Shown here piece by piece: positions 1 through 13,729 of a stretch of DNA of 64,000 nucleotides (its first letter is position 1; each line of letters opens with the position of its first letter). Under the pieces are notes generated by a model. It was not told where the DNA came from. It saw only the letters and a program-made list of their open reading frames with translations, and did no database searches. The stretch spans positions 6,407,577-6,471,576 of the forward strand of contig CM046845.1 of NCBI GenBank assembly GCA_025618425.1, given 5' to 3'. Both the position numbers and the translations under genes were made by a program. This DNA is from Heliocidaris tuberculata. Taxonomy: Eukaryota; Echinodermata; Echinoidea; Camarodonta; Echinometridae.

Positions 1-3000
1 ATAAGAAAGTATTCTTTTTCGCTAGTCCATACGCATAATCGTTATATAATAAAGTTTCACAAAAGCAGATAAGCCTCTATACAAGACTTCGTTCTGTATT
101 TACTTCACAGTAAGGAAAATTAATCAATGAGAAGTACATCACTTATTCGGATCCGTTTCGTAATTCCTTTGTATTCTCACGATCCGTAGAGTAATAGAGT
201 TATAATCTTATTTTGAAGAAATGTAGGCCATAGGTAACATTTTTTATAATGCAGGCACAATGTACAAACTGACCACATTGCATGCCAAAGGTTCGTACGT
301 GTGTTGAAAATTGAATATGTCAACCTACCCGAACTTCAAAATTGAAATGAATTGTCTTTGCGATGTATCATAAATTTATTGCAAGACAATTGATATGTTA
401 GAAAATCATTACATATTTTAGATGGGTGTAAATACTTGAAATTTTGCCAAAAGAAAAATGAGCTGCAGCTCTATCCATATTATGTTTAAAACGTATGGAA
501 AATCATACCGCTGGCAATCATAAATGCGTTACCCTTTTTATACATCTTTTTAAAACGCGTGTTAACACACGCCCATGTATTCTTTTTAAATCCCTTATTT
601 GTCCACAATGACGAATTTGAGAAATATATGAAAGTCTTGGCTGTGATTTGCATTCCCAACGCTGTTAACCTTACAACTGATTACCCCCTCATGCAGATGA
701 ACTCTCTAGGAATGCCATACCTTATTCTAAATGAATGCACTTGCACTTGGCTCTTACGATGAGGGCCCTGGTTTTGATAACATCAAAGATCCTAATTATA
801 GCCATCAGAGATCTGATGTTTAAACAAGCAGCACCCGATCACACCCAATTTCCCCATAGATATCCTTGAATTTCCTCCTTGGATCTCCACTTCTTCCTGC
901 ACGCGTCTCCCATCGAAACTTGGGCATACAGGTTCCTTTAAAAGCATGCCTTACAACATACTTGCCTGTCTCCCCAATGTCAGAAGAATACAAGAACCAT
1001 CAATGTATAGGCATAATATGCTCCTATGATATTTATAGCCCTTTTTACCAGAAAATTGTAATAATCTTGACTCTAAAAGGTATATTCATTATGAAAGGAA
1101 AGAAAAACCACTAAACATGGATATAAGTTCGAGTAGTATATCCATGTACTACAGATGTCCCTAGGTTCATATAAAATCTCAAGGATTGAAAGCTATTTAC
1201 CATGTTTGTTTGCCTTTTTAAAAAAAATGCCGACCATAAATATGGTTACTATTCTTCCAAAGTGACGGAATGCACAAAACAACTCGTAATATGACAATTC
1301 ATTTATCTTGTCTCCAAAATGAAAAACCGCTGGTCATGGTGTGTTGAAAATTCCTTACTTAAAAGAACCGTTATAATTTTCATCAATATGAGATTGATGC
1401 AAACAAAAATCATAAATGCTATGTCTATATATGCTCATTATAGTATCTCAAGTATCAAGACGGTTACCTGGCAAAGTCGGAATTCAAACATCGTTGCTAC
1501 TTTGTTATTCAATACAGGCACAAACATTCCAAACTAGCCATGTCCATGGTCATACAATTAATATTGCTCAAATATCAGCGTTACTGCTCTCTCCATTGGG
1601 GCAAGGATAAAAACAAATAAAGAAAAGAAGACAAAAACAATAACTGCACATCACTGTGCCCATACGATATCCCCAGTACCAAAAATTTTCACCCTGTTCA
1701 GACCTTGTTGTAAAAATGCTGACTTCAAACATCGTTATTCAAACTCGGTACTGGTAATTGTTGCAAAAACATTTATGCCAATCCTATGCTCCACAATCTC
1801 TCCATTACCGTATCCAAGCTGTTCACCATATTGCAATTTTTTTATAATGTAGGTTTTAAAACATCGTTGCTATATTCTGCAATGTGACAGGAAGTCACAA
1901 ACCATTATAATGGTTCGTAACTCCCTGTAAATGCATTGCCATAAAATTGTCTACCACGTTGTTGTGCCTGCTTCAAACATTACCACCTTTCCCTCGCCTG
2001 TGACAGTGATGAACAAAACATTGATTCTAATAATAAGATATCTCCTCTATGAGAACTATTTACCATTCACTGTGGTCTAAATAGACTTTGCACATCCTTG
2101 CTATTCTCTCCATTGTTGCAGGGATGTACAGAAAAATGAGAAAACGCTTACTTTGTCTACGCTAATAAATTACCTCTACGAGGAAAATGATAACCATATC
2201 ATATCGCTGTAGTCTCTAACATGTTTAAATGATTACCAAGATCGAAATTTTGGACAACCTTCCACGTATCCGTCTGCATGGTCTGTGTTCGCATTGAGAA
2301 GTTTGGTAGGCCTACAAATGGATGTACTACCGACATGACCTACAGGTGAAGAAATGTATGTCAAAACCCCAATATGAATGTGAGCTCTAGATTCAGTAAA
2401 ACTTATAGGTGTCCGAATATTGATTTCTATATTCTAAAAGATATTTTGATAAAGCTATAGGATTAGAACACAACAAAGCAAGATATTGTCCTGGAACTTT
2501 TGAATTTTCGAGAAATCACGGGGTCGGAGTTGAAATTCGTTTATCTGGCCTGATATAGGTAAACACAATGTGCAATGGCTGATTTTTAGATAGCAAAACA
2601 TATTTCACGCTAAAAAAAAAAAAATCGGAGCTTCCGATTCACGAGTATACTACGTGATTCCCGTGCATGAATTTCCAGAACATTGTATTTAAATCATCGA
2701 TCTCTATCACGAGGATTTGAATAGAGAAACACATTTTTAAAAAATTTGCCCTCTAGCACTCTAAAAGTCATTGTCAGACTCTAATCCCTATTCAAAAAAA
2801 ATTATCGTTTTTATTTTGGATGAGATGCAGAAAGAAAACAAATATTTTCCCTAATTCATAACCTTGACAGTGTGTATTATTTGTTTTTAAATGTTCCGTT
2901 CGGTTCGTTCCACTTCAACTCCTTATTATAAGATTTTTATGTCGCCTTCAAAATCAGGTAGTATGAAAATACATATTTCGCGTCTGACCTTACTCCAGAT

Positions 3001-3257
3001 AACCGAACACCGTCTCACGCGCGGTATAAGTTCAATAGGGGCATGTTTGGGGAAAGAAATCAAACAAGTGAATGAGTAAATTACGCAATGCGTAATAAAT
3101 GTCCCCGCCGGAAGTGCAGATCTGTGGAAATTAACTAGCCTGAAACTTAAAACTTTAGTGAATAAAATAATAATGTTACTGCATGCAAAAGAAGAGAATA
3201 CCAACAATGCATGTATACAACTGAAATATAAAACATGAAAACATTATGAACCTTCAG
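1..3257. other. No gene seen; diverged repeat field
   Basis: Only short, composition-driven open frames. Words such as CTCTCCATT (1592, 1798, 2106) and AACATCGTT (about 1488, 1726, 1860) recur at irregular spacing, suggesting a very old, badly decayed tandem repeat. Confidence 0.5.
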
Positions 3258-3990
3258 CATTTTGAAAAATTTGCATAAATTTGCATGAATAATGAATTTC
3301 AAAATTCTGTGTAGAAGTTTGGAAGCCCCCACCCAGCCCTACCAGATAAAACAATCGGAATCAAAATCCGATGTGAAATAGAGGAGAAGTAGCATTTTTT
3401 GTCAATTTTGAATAAATTTGCATAAATTTGCATAATTAATGAATTTCAAAATTCTGTGTAGAAGTTTGGAAGCCCCCACCCAGCCCTATCAGATAAAACA
3501 ATCGGAATCAAAATCCGATGTGAAATAGAGAAGTAGCATTTTTCGTCAATTTTGAATAAATTTGCATAAATTTGCATAATTAATGAATTTCAAAATTCTG
3601 TGTAGAAGTTTGGAAGCCCCCACCCAGCCCTATCAGATAAAACAATCGGAATCAAAATCCGATGTGAAATAGAGGAGAAGTAGCATTTTTCGTCAATTTT
3701 GAATAAATTTGCATAAATTTGCATAATTAATGAATTTCAAAATTCTGTGTAGAAGTTTGGAAGCCCCCACCCAGCCCTATCAGATAAAACAATCGGAATC
3801 AAAATCCGATGTGAAATAGAGGAGAAGTAGCATTTTTCGTCAATTTTGAATAAATTTGCATAAATTTGCATAATTAATGAATTTCAAAATTCTGTGTAGA
3901 AGTTTGGAAGCCACCACCCAGCCCTATCAGATAAAACAATCGGAATCAAAATCGGCCAAGAAATGACGGAGAAGTAGCATTTTCTAACAT
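3258..3990. repeat. Five-copy tandem array, 147-bp unit
   Basis: GTAGAAGTTTGGAAGCC begins at 3311, 3458, 3602, 3749 and 3896, giving spacings of 147, 144, 147 and 147; the 144 reflects loss of one GAG. Units are nearly identical except the first and last, which diverge at the outer edges. Each has an AT-rich part (TTTGCATAAATTTGCATAAT) and a conserved GC-richer part (CCCCCACCCAGCCCTATCAG). No long ORF runs through the array. Confidence 0.95.
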
Positions 3991-4000
3991 TTGAGCACAC

Positions 4001-4042
4001 ACGGACAGACGGACGGACGGACGGACGGACGGACGGACGGAC
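4001..4042. repeat. (GGAC)n microsatellite
   Basis: About ten GGAC units directly follow the 147-bp array, then a short GC-rich tail to about 4100 ending in CGAAGCCCCT. A related combination (GGCTTCGGG, then GGACGGACACACAC) is at 9325-9500, so these are probably parts of one dispersed element family. Confidence 0.9.
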
Positions 4043-4100
4043 CAAGCCCCTAAAGCGGCCGCCATTACACTGTAACATTTGGCCACGATTTGAACGCGCC

Positions 4101-6917
4101 CGAAGCCCCTATGCATTATTCATTTTGTAAGATGCTCCCTACCGCGTATATGCTTTACACACAAATAAAATAAAAATGTGGATCAGTGTCACGCATGCGC
4201 ATTAAGAAAGGTCAAGTCCACTTAATTTATTCATGTATGCTAATGTATTCATCACTTGGCTAATGACGGCGCATCGATGATTGACGAATGGGCGTCATTC
4301 ATATGGTGTCATTAAATCTTTATGATAATTAGGTCACAACATGTGATTTTCAGCACAAAAGGGTCGAGTTGTACATGTACCGTAGTTATAAGAAGATAAA
4401 TACATGTTGTTGGTATTTATCACATCTCACGAATTAAGAGAAAAACTTTTACATTCATAATAAGTATTTTTTTCAAAGAAATTAATAAATTCCCTCTCTT
4501 TGACCTGTAGGATGAAGAAGTTATAAAAAAAAACGGGGGGGGGGGGGTGGGTATGATGGAAGGCAAAAGTAAGAATAAAATATAAAGTGTAGAGGAAGAG
4601 GTATCCTTGGATTTTCTTTAGGGGCAACTTTCACATTGCTGCCAAGTTTGTAAATCTTATAGCCTTTTGAACATACCTTTCAAAGAGAATTATGAACCTT
4701 GAAAATTCGGCCATTTTAACTGACCCGAACTGATTTAATATACTTACACCTTTATTCTTCACTTTCTCTCTCTCTCTCTCTCTCTCTCACCCCCCCCCCC
4801 CACCCTTCTCTGAGTTCATTTTCACCAAATCTTCTCACTTCCGCCTTTTCTAATCTTCTTTTCTTCCCCCCCCCCCCTCTCTCTCTCTCTCTCTCATACA
4901 TACACCTCGATCCCACGTCCTGGTTCATTTCATTGATATAACGTGAGAGAACTTTTATCATGTTCACAGAATAATTTTCAATTACAATGTACATGTATAT
5001 CTTTCTTACAATTTAGATTTAAGATGCAATTGTTTACACACGTCGAATCAGAAATACGTTTAGATTTTCTCACTTTTTAATAAAAATTTTCTTGCATAAA
5101 GAAATGAGGACAGTCTTTAGAGAAGTTTAGACATTGTCTTACTTCTTAATTGTACGTTTAATTATTCTCCTTAAAAAAAAACCCAACATAATTATATAAT
5201 TTATCTGCAGTCATACCCTCTGTTCATATACTACAATACAATAGAGTTCCAGCGCAGCCGACTTGTCATTGTCAACTAATATTCTCTTCTTGAGAGTAGT
5301 ACAAACAGGGGCAGATCCATGATTTTGTATAGGGGGGGGGGGGGGGCACACAAATGCAGGTTTGTCAATTTTGAAACTGCTTGAAGGGAGACCCTTATTT
5401 TTTTGGTCTCGCCAGCTCTCGAAAAGTCGCTCAATGGGGGGGGGGGGGGGTGGGGGGGTGGGGTGGCGACAAAAAAAAAATTCCCCAGCCCCTCCAAAAT
5501 TTCTCTGACAAAGAAAAAAAAAAAAAAAAAAAAAGTTTTCGTTCTAGAAATCGGGGGGGGGGGGGGGGCAAAATGCATACTTTTCTTCCAAGGTACGGGC
5601 GGGATGTGTACTTACATGCATTTTTAAAAAATGAATTTCATTCTAATTGAATCATACGTTATTAATTTCAATCCCTTTCCAAGAAGTAAATTATTTGAAT
5701 TACAATTTAAAAATTATTTACCCACTACACCCCACAAAAGAAGAAATGATAAAAAAAAAATAAATGACCATCTAAGTTCCATGTTCAACACACACCAATG
5801 ACAACAATTTTACTCTTAAAAGCAAAGATAATGCTGATAGTTCTAAGAAATCTAAATCGAATGCAACGTAATTCATCTCCTCTTTAGTTGGTACATGTAT
5901 ATTGCATACTAGTATCATAAATCTAACTATAAAAAGGGGGGGGGGGGAAACACATATAGAGATCTAATTCTATAGTTTTAAGTCAAATAAAATGTTGAAT
6001 AGTATGGATTTTCTCAATAGATGAATAATAAAATAATAATTCACTAACAAATTAATTAATGACAAATTCATAGAATAAGTTAATTAGATTATTATTAATT
6101 TGTTATACACTGCTCTAGCACTGCTTATCTTAATATCATTAGGGGCCTGTAATCTCATTAGGCCACCTAGAAAAGGAAGACCTTACATAACGAGCTACTA
6201 CAAAAATGGCTGCATGTGACTACAACATTTGACATGGGGAGGGGGTGGGTAAGATGGTTAAGATATAATTGTAGAACTTTAAAATCCTCTTCAGTCATTC
6301 TAATTATGCATATTATACTTGAATCCAGGTATGATTTTAATATGATGTTGATCAAAGCAGGGGGCTATTTCACTGACGAGCTGAAGTAGAAATCCATGTC
6401 TGTTGAAAGAAAAGAAGAAAGATTTTAGAAAATGGAATCCATTGTGTATTTGATAATTAAACAAGCAACAATTAGAATTTAAGAAAATACAGAAATTTAG
6501 AGCTTCCTATTAACACAGTTAACATTGACTCTTTATATGAAATAGAATAAGAAGTGGGAATTCTCGAAAAGTATTAAAAGAGGAAAAAAGTTTGTCCAGT
6601 TGGACACATAAAATTTTCAAGGCTATTCAAAAGAAAACCTAATTAGTAAAGTCTCAAGAAAATTATGTTTATGTAAAAAAAAAAGTGTACCTAGATTGTG
6701 TTGAGATACTAATAACAACCAGTGGGTCGATTATGGGGGGGGGGGCAAGTGGGCAGTTGCCCCCCTCCCCGATAATATTGAGGGCAAATATATCATTTTG
6801 CCCCCCCCCCCCTTCAACAAATTCTATAATTTTCCCTGCTTCACGTAACCATGGAGAAGCTGGTATTTAAGAGGCATTGAAAAAAATCATGAAGAGTACT
6901 ATTAGGCTGTTCTGCAC
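4101..6917. other. No gene seen; homopolymer-rich
   Basis: Several G/C runs (4536, 4790, 4867, 5331, 5437, 5560, 5936, 6735, 6801) and A/T tracts. The Pro-, Gly- and Lys-rich open frames at 5276-5650 come from these runs and are not genes. Confidence 0.6.
4764..4894. repeat. (CT)n and C-run cluster
   Basis: (CT)n at 4764-4788 and 4877-4894, each next to a C run of 10 or more. Similar C-run/(CT)n pairs are at 8281-8317, 17571-17600 and 28357-28385. Confidence 0.95.
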
Positions 6918-7146
6918 TTAGTGGCGGATCCAGGGGGGCCCGGTCCCCCTCCCCTGGGACCAAAAAGGGGCCCAAAAATGCTGAGGACCTTTTTTTTTTT
7001 TTTTTTTTTTTTTGCTTGTCAGAGATTTTTTGAGTTAAAAGGGGGCCAAAAAATGCCGAGGACCTTTTTTTTTTTTTTTTGGCTTGTCAAAAATTTTCGT
7101 GAATATTGAGCCCCCTCCCTCAAGAAATCCTGGATCTGCCACTGTC
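6918..7146. mobile_element. MITE with GTGGCGGATCCAGG ends
   Basis: Begins AGTGGCGGATCCAGG and ends in the inverse, CCTGGATCTGCCACT. The interior has two tandem parts, each with GGGGCC, then AAAAATGC(T/C)GAGGACC, a long T run and GCTTGTCA. Related GTGGCG-type starts with G/C runs occur at 23103-23305 and 47996-48352. Confidence 0.75.
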
Positions 7147-7274
7147 TGCACCCCCCCCCCCCATTGAAAAACAAATCAACGCCGCTCTCCTGATAGCAAC
7201 CTACCAGCAAAACTGGAGCAGCTAAGTATTTATTTGTTCCTCTCAGAATTTGTCTTCATTCTCAGTGGGTAAGC

Positions 7275-7312
7275 CTTCGTCTTCATCATCATCATCATCA
7301 TCATCATCATCT
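7275..7312. repeat. (CAT)n microsatellite
   Basis: About ten CAT units followed by an ATA/ATAAT-rich stretch to 7400. Confidence 0.9.
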
Positions 7313-7820
7313 GTAATAGATGAAGTAGAGCAGCATTATCCTGTATTAAGAAAAAAAATAATAATGATAATAAAATAATAATAATAATAAATGATATTAT
7401 CAATATTCATAAGTTCATCCATCTTATTTGGTTTGTTTCTATTTGCAGGAATTAATGAAATGTTTAATATAATTATTAAGGGGACTAAAAATTTTATTTA
7501 TACGGACATCACACTGAACATCCCCTAAAGATCTCATAATTGATTTTCAAAGACACTAAAAAAGCTGATGTAATACTACACTTAAGAAAACAGATCTCAG
7601 TGGAGGAGTGGTGGATAAAGAAAAAGGACAAATGAAATGTCTATTCTCTCTCAAAAAAAATTTGATGACTCTTTGCTGTTGCTGTTTTGGTTGGACAATG
7701 TAAACTAAAAACTGTCTCTCCTTATTGTGAACACATCAGCCCCCCCCCCCCTCCCCCCACCAAGTAAACTGATCCTGGATGTATACACTACCACTACCAG
7801 ACCTATAATTTTTAGCTGTA

Positions 7821-7991
7821 ATAGGTCTAGGTCTAACTAGACCGAAAATTCTGTCTCTCGTTCGTTAACCTCTTCACTTAGAAAAAGGAGAGCAAATGGC
7901 CCGCTTCTGTCTCTAAGTGAAGAGGCTAACAACGAGAGACAGAATTTTCGGTCTAAGTTCTAACTAGTTAGGTCTAGAGATCTAGACCTAC
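7821..7991. repeat. Long hairpin element
   Basis: Arms 7839-7881 and 7912-7954 are near-perfect inverted copies (starting AGACCGAAAATTCTGTCTCT) around a loop of about 30 bases. Outer GGTCTAG-type repeats extend the symmetry to roughly 7821-7991. Transcribed, it would form a stable stem of over 40 bp. It looks like a MITE with almost no interior. Confidence 0.85.
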
Positions 7992-8285
7992 CTACCGTAC
8001 CTGTTTATTTTTCACGTCTCATCCAAGACCAAGTCCGCTTCATCCGGCACCTACAACAGTTGTTGAGTTGTGCAAGTACGAAGACGTCTATTAGGCTTTA
8101 AAGCCTCTAGATCTTCCAGTAGATCAGCCACAAGTTAGTTCCTTGCCATGTTATTATCTGAGGGAAATCAAAGACATGATGAGACTAATAGTAATGAATG
8201 CGATACTGAAACAAAGGCCATCCCACTATTATTGCCTGGGTTTTGATTCTGGTCTAGAATCAAGACTAAATATGAATATGACCCC

Positions 8286-8317
<32 letters not shown>

Positions 8318-10406
8318 TGAAATAAAAAACGTAAAACCTCATCATGCTTGCCTTGGCTTTGGTCATGGCTCAAGTTTAGAAAAAAAAGGGGGCCAAAGCC
8401 CATCTTAACTTATAGTAGATCTAGCCTAGAACCACTGCGTTAAACTTAAAATTACAACCCGGCATTTATAGCAAACTGTGTAATATTTAGATCTACTCAA
8501 AGTAGACCTGGACCTGGGCGGGGACCTGGACTGGTCTCTGGAAAAAATATCAACATGGAACCCCCTCCTCATTCTAAATTAGAAAATAAAAAATATTTTA
8601 AAAATCCACACAAGAATAGCCTATACTTCCTACAGACAGTGTAGATTAGTAGTACAGAATCAATTAGAAAGGGCCTCACCTGGGCCCTTTGTCTTCCAGA
8701 AATTAACCAACAGGGTCTATGCGTCTACATCTAACTTAGATAACCAAATCATTGACATACGGTCTACAGACTAAGTTCGATCTATTTAGAGGTTTACTAA
8801 ATCTTTCGGCTATTGTCATCTCTCTAATTCAGTAATCATCTATCGAAACGTATCGAGATAGCCCCGCCCGAAAGTCGGGTAAGCCGTCACGAGTGACAGG
8901 GTGGTAAGGGAAATCGAGCTGCAACATTAGCTCATGACGATGAAAATTGTTTTGAAAGTTCGAGAGTAGATTACACATTGTTACATGACATACAGCTCTG
9001 TAGAATCCCTTCAAAATGTAGAGAAATTGAAACAGATTACTCACAGTGCAGAACTTGTTCTAAATGTATTCTAATTTTCGAAAATTAAGCATAAATACAT
9101 GTGTACTCACCTCTAAACTTTCCACAACTTTTTTTTTACTTTGTGCGGTGACGTGAAATTCACAGCGGAAGTGACGAAAAGAGGTCAAATCATTCCTTTT
9201 GAAGAACATTCATATTCATAAGGTCTGGTCCAATCAAAGTTTGATAAATCGGAGTATGCAAAACAAAAATGAATAATGCATAAGGTGTTTCTCGATACTT
9301 ATCGATATTTTTTGGTATCGGGGGCTTCGGGAAAAATGAAATGTTACCAAATGGGCGGAGCCTAAATACGCTTAAATACGCTTAGACTGAATGGTGACGC
9401 TGCAGCTTATATGCAAATGAGGCAAATCCGCGCGTGCTACCTTTCCGTCTATAAGTTTTAATTTGTCTATGGGACGGACACACACACGCACACACGTACG
9501 GAGCCCGTTTCATAGTCCCCTCGCGAACTTCGTTCGGCGGGGACAATAATTCGATCTAATCATACCAGAAGAAAATACAAGGAAGCGACTATGAAGATCA
9601 CATCTCCATGACTTGTAAACCAATCATAAGGTCTAAGCGTCAATCATAATGATGGGAACACGAGGTGGCACCTTAACATGTTCTATAACCCCAAAGATGT
9701 GAGCGCATGCTGTGAGGTAACATTCCGTGACAATGTTGGCGAGACGAGGAATGACGACAAAGGTGTCAAAGAGATTATCAGTAAAGATTAAACATAAAAT
9801 GTCATTTGATAAATACAATGTGGTGTTGGAAATAACACTAAAAAATATATATATACATTAAAAAAAAGGCAGCAAATTATACCTCTTAAAATAATTCTAA
9901 AAGTCTGTAAATAATCATGACAAACACTATTCTGATAATTAATTTGCTCGTAACTTTCAAACATGACCATATAGGATAGACCCCATTCAAAGAAGGAGAG
10001 AAAGTCGATATTTTTTAAAATGAAATTAACCTTCAACTTTTTTTTCCATCAGGTAGAGCAGAAACATTGGTCAGATTCCATGGATTTGGGAAAGCTGGAG
10101 GTAAATCGGGAAAATGTAATCATCATTTGAAAGTCTTTATCACTGAATATGAATCTTAAGTATGCAAACTGGCCATGTCTTTGTAATGTCTTCTTTGAAA
10201 TACTCTCAATACATTTTAAACATCAATAATTCCACAAATTAATATATCTTTCGTGCTTTTGCCCAGTCTGAATTCTGAAGAAATTCTAAACATGAGGATA
10301 TTGAGACACAAGTCTGCTACGTCAAAAAATCCTATCCTAGTTTAAACACGACAGACCCTATAGGGTATTGAGGGCCCATGATACTGCCATGGCTACACCA
10401 TTTAGG

Positions 10407-10756
10407 TTAACCCTTTCGAGACAACTGCCCACATTTGTGGTTAGAGCAAAAATTTCTGCACACACTATATCCAATTTTATTGCATTGCGTTTGATGGCAT
10501 GAATTTTTAAAACAAGAATAATTTTTTAAATCTTTAAATTGGCAACACAATGAGAGTTTCAAAATCATTGTTTTTTATAGAAATTGGAAATTTTTTCAAC
10601 TTTTCGACAAAATTCATAACCATGTATATTGATTTCAAAGACATTACACCTTAATGGAACCACGCAGCAGTAAAAGAAAAAAAATATTGTTGCCAATTTG
10701 AAGAACAAAATGTGATCAATTTAGCCCTTAAATAATTCCTGTCCTGAAAGGGTTAA
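10407..10756. mobile_element. TTAACCCTTTC MITE, copy 1
   Basis: Ends are TTAACCCTTTCGAGACA and the inverse, TGTCCTGAAAGGGTTAA. The interior includes TTAAATTGGCAACACA and GCCAATTTGAAGAACAAAA. The same ends and interior recur at 63113-63528. TTAA at both borders fits a piggyBac-type target site. Confidence 0.85.
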
Positions 10757-11929
10757 TAAATGCCCTGTATGACTCCACTGCTGGGTGACTAAAATCGGTT
10801 CGTGGTTCTAAGAAGAAAATCAAGTGTCTTTATTTTTAAAGGTTGAAAACATTCGTAGATACCACACCTTCATGGTGTGATTATTCAAAAGACAAAATGA
10901 CACTCTACCCATCAATCAAACACCATTCCATTCACGTCTGTCTCACAAATAGGACAACAAAACCTAAGATGAAAGAAACTGCATTCTTCAACACATTTCC
11001 TTTACGAATTGCATGGCACTTTTAAAGTCCATATTCTCAAGGAGTTGGTATTATGATAGATTAAACCATTTTTTTTCTTTCTAAAAAGTTCCCCGGGGGA
11101 CGATTACCGATCAACGACAGAGCCTTTTATCTCGGCGTTTCAAAATCACAATGATAGCAATATCTTCAGATCTATTGTGAATCTCCTACCGCGCAGAAAA
11201 CGAGTATATCATTAAATGACATTCAAATAATAAGATTTGTCCCCAAATGCTTGATACATAATTCATGTCATTCTCACAGGTCTACTTATCGGGTAAAAGG
11301 TCATAAAAGGAACAGACGAAAGACGCGTCTAGTCAAACATTCATGGAACATTGAACCTTTTGTCCCTATTGTTTAAAAACTGGCTTAAATCTTTCATTTC
11401 CGCAGCTAGCTTATACTATCATGTCGCTTTAATAACACATTGATGAGAAATCATATTAACAAGAGCGGTACGGTAACTCAATGATAGCCTCAGAAAGACA
11501 TGATACACTGCAAGCTTTGGTCGATGCCGCTTGATTTCACACAGATTTGGTTCAATCAGTCACTCTGCCGTAACTCTTTACCGAACTGAAAAACTATTTG
11601 GAAACAACATGCAGCAATGTCTATTTACAATCTTATAAACAGGTATGTGGAAAATCTTGAACTTAAAAAAAATCAGAAGATATCAGAAATTATCTCCCAC
11701 TGTCTATGGCGGCATCGAATATGCGATTTTGTCCCCACAATAATTGGTACATCCAAGAGAGAAAGATTTAAATGAGCTGACTTAAATTAAATAATCATGT
11801 CAATCTAACAAAGGATATTCCAAAAACTCATTTATGGGATCATCGGATGATTGTGATGAATGTATATGTATTGATATTTTGTGTGTGTTTCTTACATGAA
11901 GTCATGAAATATTTATTTCATAATTAAAG

Positions 11930-12135
11930 TTTTGTGTTGTTGTGTATGAATTTTACCCGTCTGCAAGGGAAAGCAAGCATATTATGTTTAGGTAACAGGG
12001 GGGACCTACTGTTAAGTTTGTTTGGTATGAATTTGTTGTTGAAGAAAAATGTTTTTATACCAAATGGGCACAGGCACCAATATGGTTTCGAACCCAGAAC
12101 CTTCAAAGGCCACTGCTTTAACCACTAAGCCATCA
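11930..12135 (-). mobile_element. tRNA-derived SINE
   Basis: On the minus strand, from about 12131 downward, TGGCTTAGTGG matches a Pol III A box and, about 30 bases on, GGTTCGAAACC matches a B box. Other tRNA positions are lost, so it is not a tRNA gene. An AT-rich body runs toward about 11930. Confidence 0.7.
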
Positions 12136-13729
12136 ATACAACTTTGTATCTGGGTGCTGTCAGTCCACAAGAACAGTTACAGAAAGTTTACTGGATAACA
12201 AGTTAATTGACGTTTTGGTGGCACAGAATTTTGATTCGATTATGGTCACATGATCAAGAAGCCAAATATGGAAAGCCACTGTTGCCGAAAGTATTTGCTA
12301 TACCGTATTGTGATGCTACACATGTACTCGACTAACCTTCATCCGACTTCGAACCCTAAGAAAGCAAAAACAACTTGCTCCATATAAGCTTGAAAAACCA
12401 ACAATTTTTACAACATTATTAGACCTGTTGCGCATGCTCATTTGTAACAAAACAAACTAAGGCGTCATCAAGGCTCGTTTGGAAGATGCAAGCCGACAAC
12501 AGCGTCCCCGAAAAAGACAACTCCTCCATGTTTCTTTTCTTCTGCCTCCAAAAACTGAATGTTCACATGACAAGCAGTGATGAGGACAACCATGTCTATC
12601 TCCTTGAACACGAGGCCAGTCTCATCAGCAAAAATATCCCTGATCTCATTTTCAAAGACAATAGAAGACAATAGTAAGTACTATGACTACATGATGGATT
12701 TCCTTCCTTCCCAAGACTTCATAAAACATCAATAGAAATGGGCAACTAGCCTATTGTTTTTATGACTAAACATTCGGAAATGTCAGCGTCTTTATAAATT
12801 TGGAGCACAGAGGACAATGAAAAAAATAGTGAAGAGTAAGTTATATGAAATTTTTTAAAAAGTAGCGTGATCTGATATAGAATCTTTGACAAATTTCGTC
12901 GTTGAAAAGTAATATAATAAGATATATTAAAGAAACGAGTATTCATCCCACTATGTTTACAATTTTACTTGCGACACATTATTTTAAAAAATCAAGATTC
13001 AATCCATTGTCTTGCTAGAAACAAAAGTTCTAAGTCATTTTGTCTACTGTTACTGTACCTCAGCATACAGAATATTAGAATATTGTCAGGCAGGATAGGG
13101 TTATGCGTACCTTTAAGCAACAAATAGGATAGAAAATATGTTTAAAGTGTACCAATCACCTGAAAAAATCATTTGTGTACAGCTAGAAAGTATAAAATCA
13201 ATCTCAAAGAACTTTGTCTGGTATTCTATAGGTCAACAGTTAATGAGTATGAAGGATATAAAGGATAACATGAAAATGCTCGCGCGAAACCGAACTCAGA
13301 GTTTGTTTCCGCGCGAGCCTTTACCTTGGAGAGCGCGTACGGGTGCGTCGAGTAGTCTACTCACGAGTCGCTTTTACGCTTATAAAGAGTGTAATCAAAA
13401 TTGCAATATCTCTTTATAGAATTAATATTTGAAGCCCATATTTTGAATATAGTATAACGACATGCAACCTCTAACATACAGAGCAAAATTATTTTTGGTG
13501 ATAGGTACCCTTTAAGACATATTTTGTTACTGCTTACCCTTGCTAAGTTTAGTAGCCCTTTCAGCAGAACTATAATTTCAAAGAAGTCTGCTAAATTAAA
13601 ACGTATATCAGATATTGCAAAACAATGAAATAGACATCGTTAATTTAAAACTGAAATAACAGTTGCTGATACACACATCGTACTCGACAAGTATAATAAT
13701 TATTGTAGAGTGGTGTCAGTGGTCATTAC

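Noticed and set aside
3258..3990. Regular direct repeats that might suggest a CRISPR array
   Set aside because: Units are 147 bp of continuous homology with no unique spacers, in an animal genome.
5276..5650. Overlapping Pro-rich, Gly-rich and Lys-rich open frames on both strands
   Set aside because: Created by G, C, A and T homopolymers; no domain and no splice context.
12070..12135. tRNA gene on the minus strand
   Set aside because: A and B boxes are present but the acceptor and anticodon stems do not form; the SINE reading fits better.
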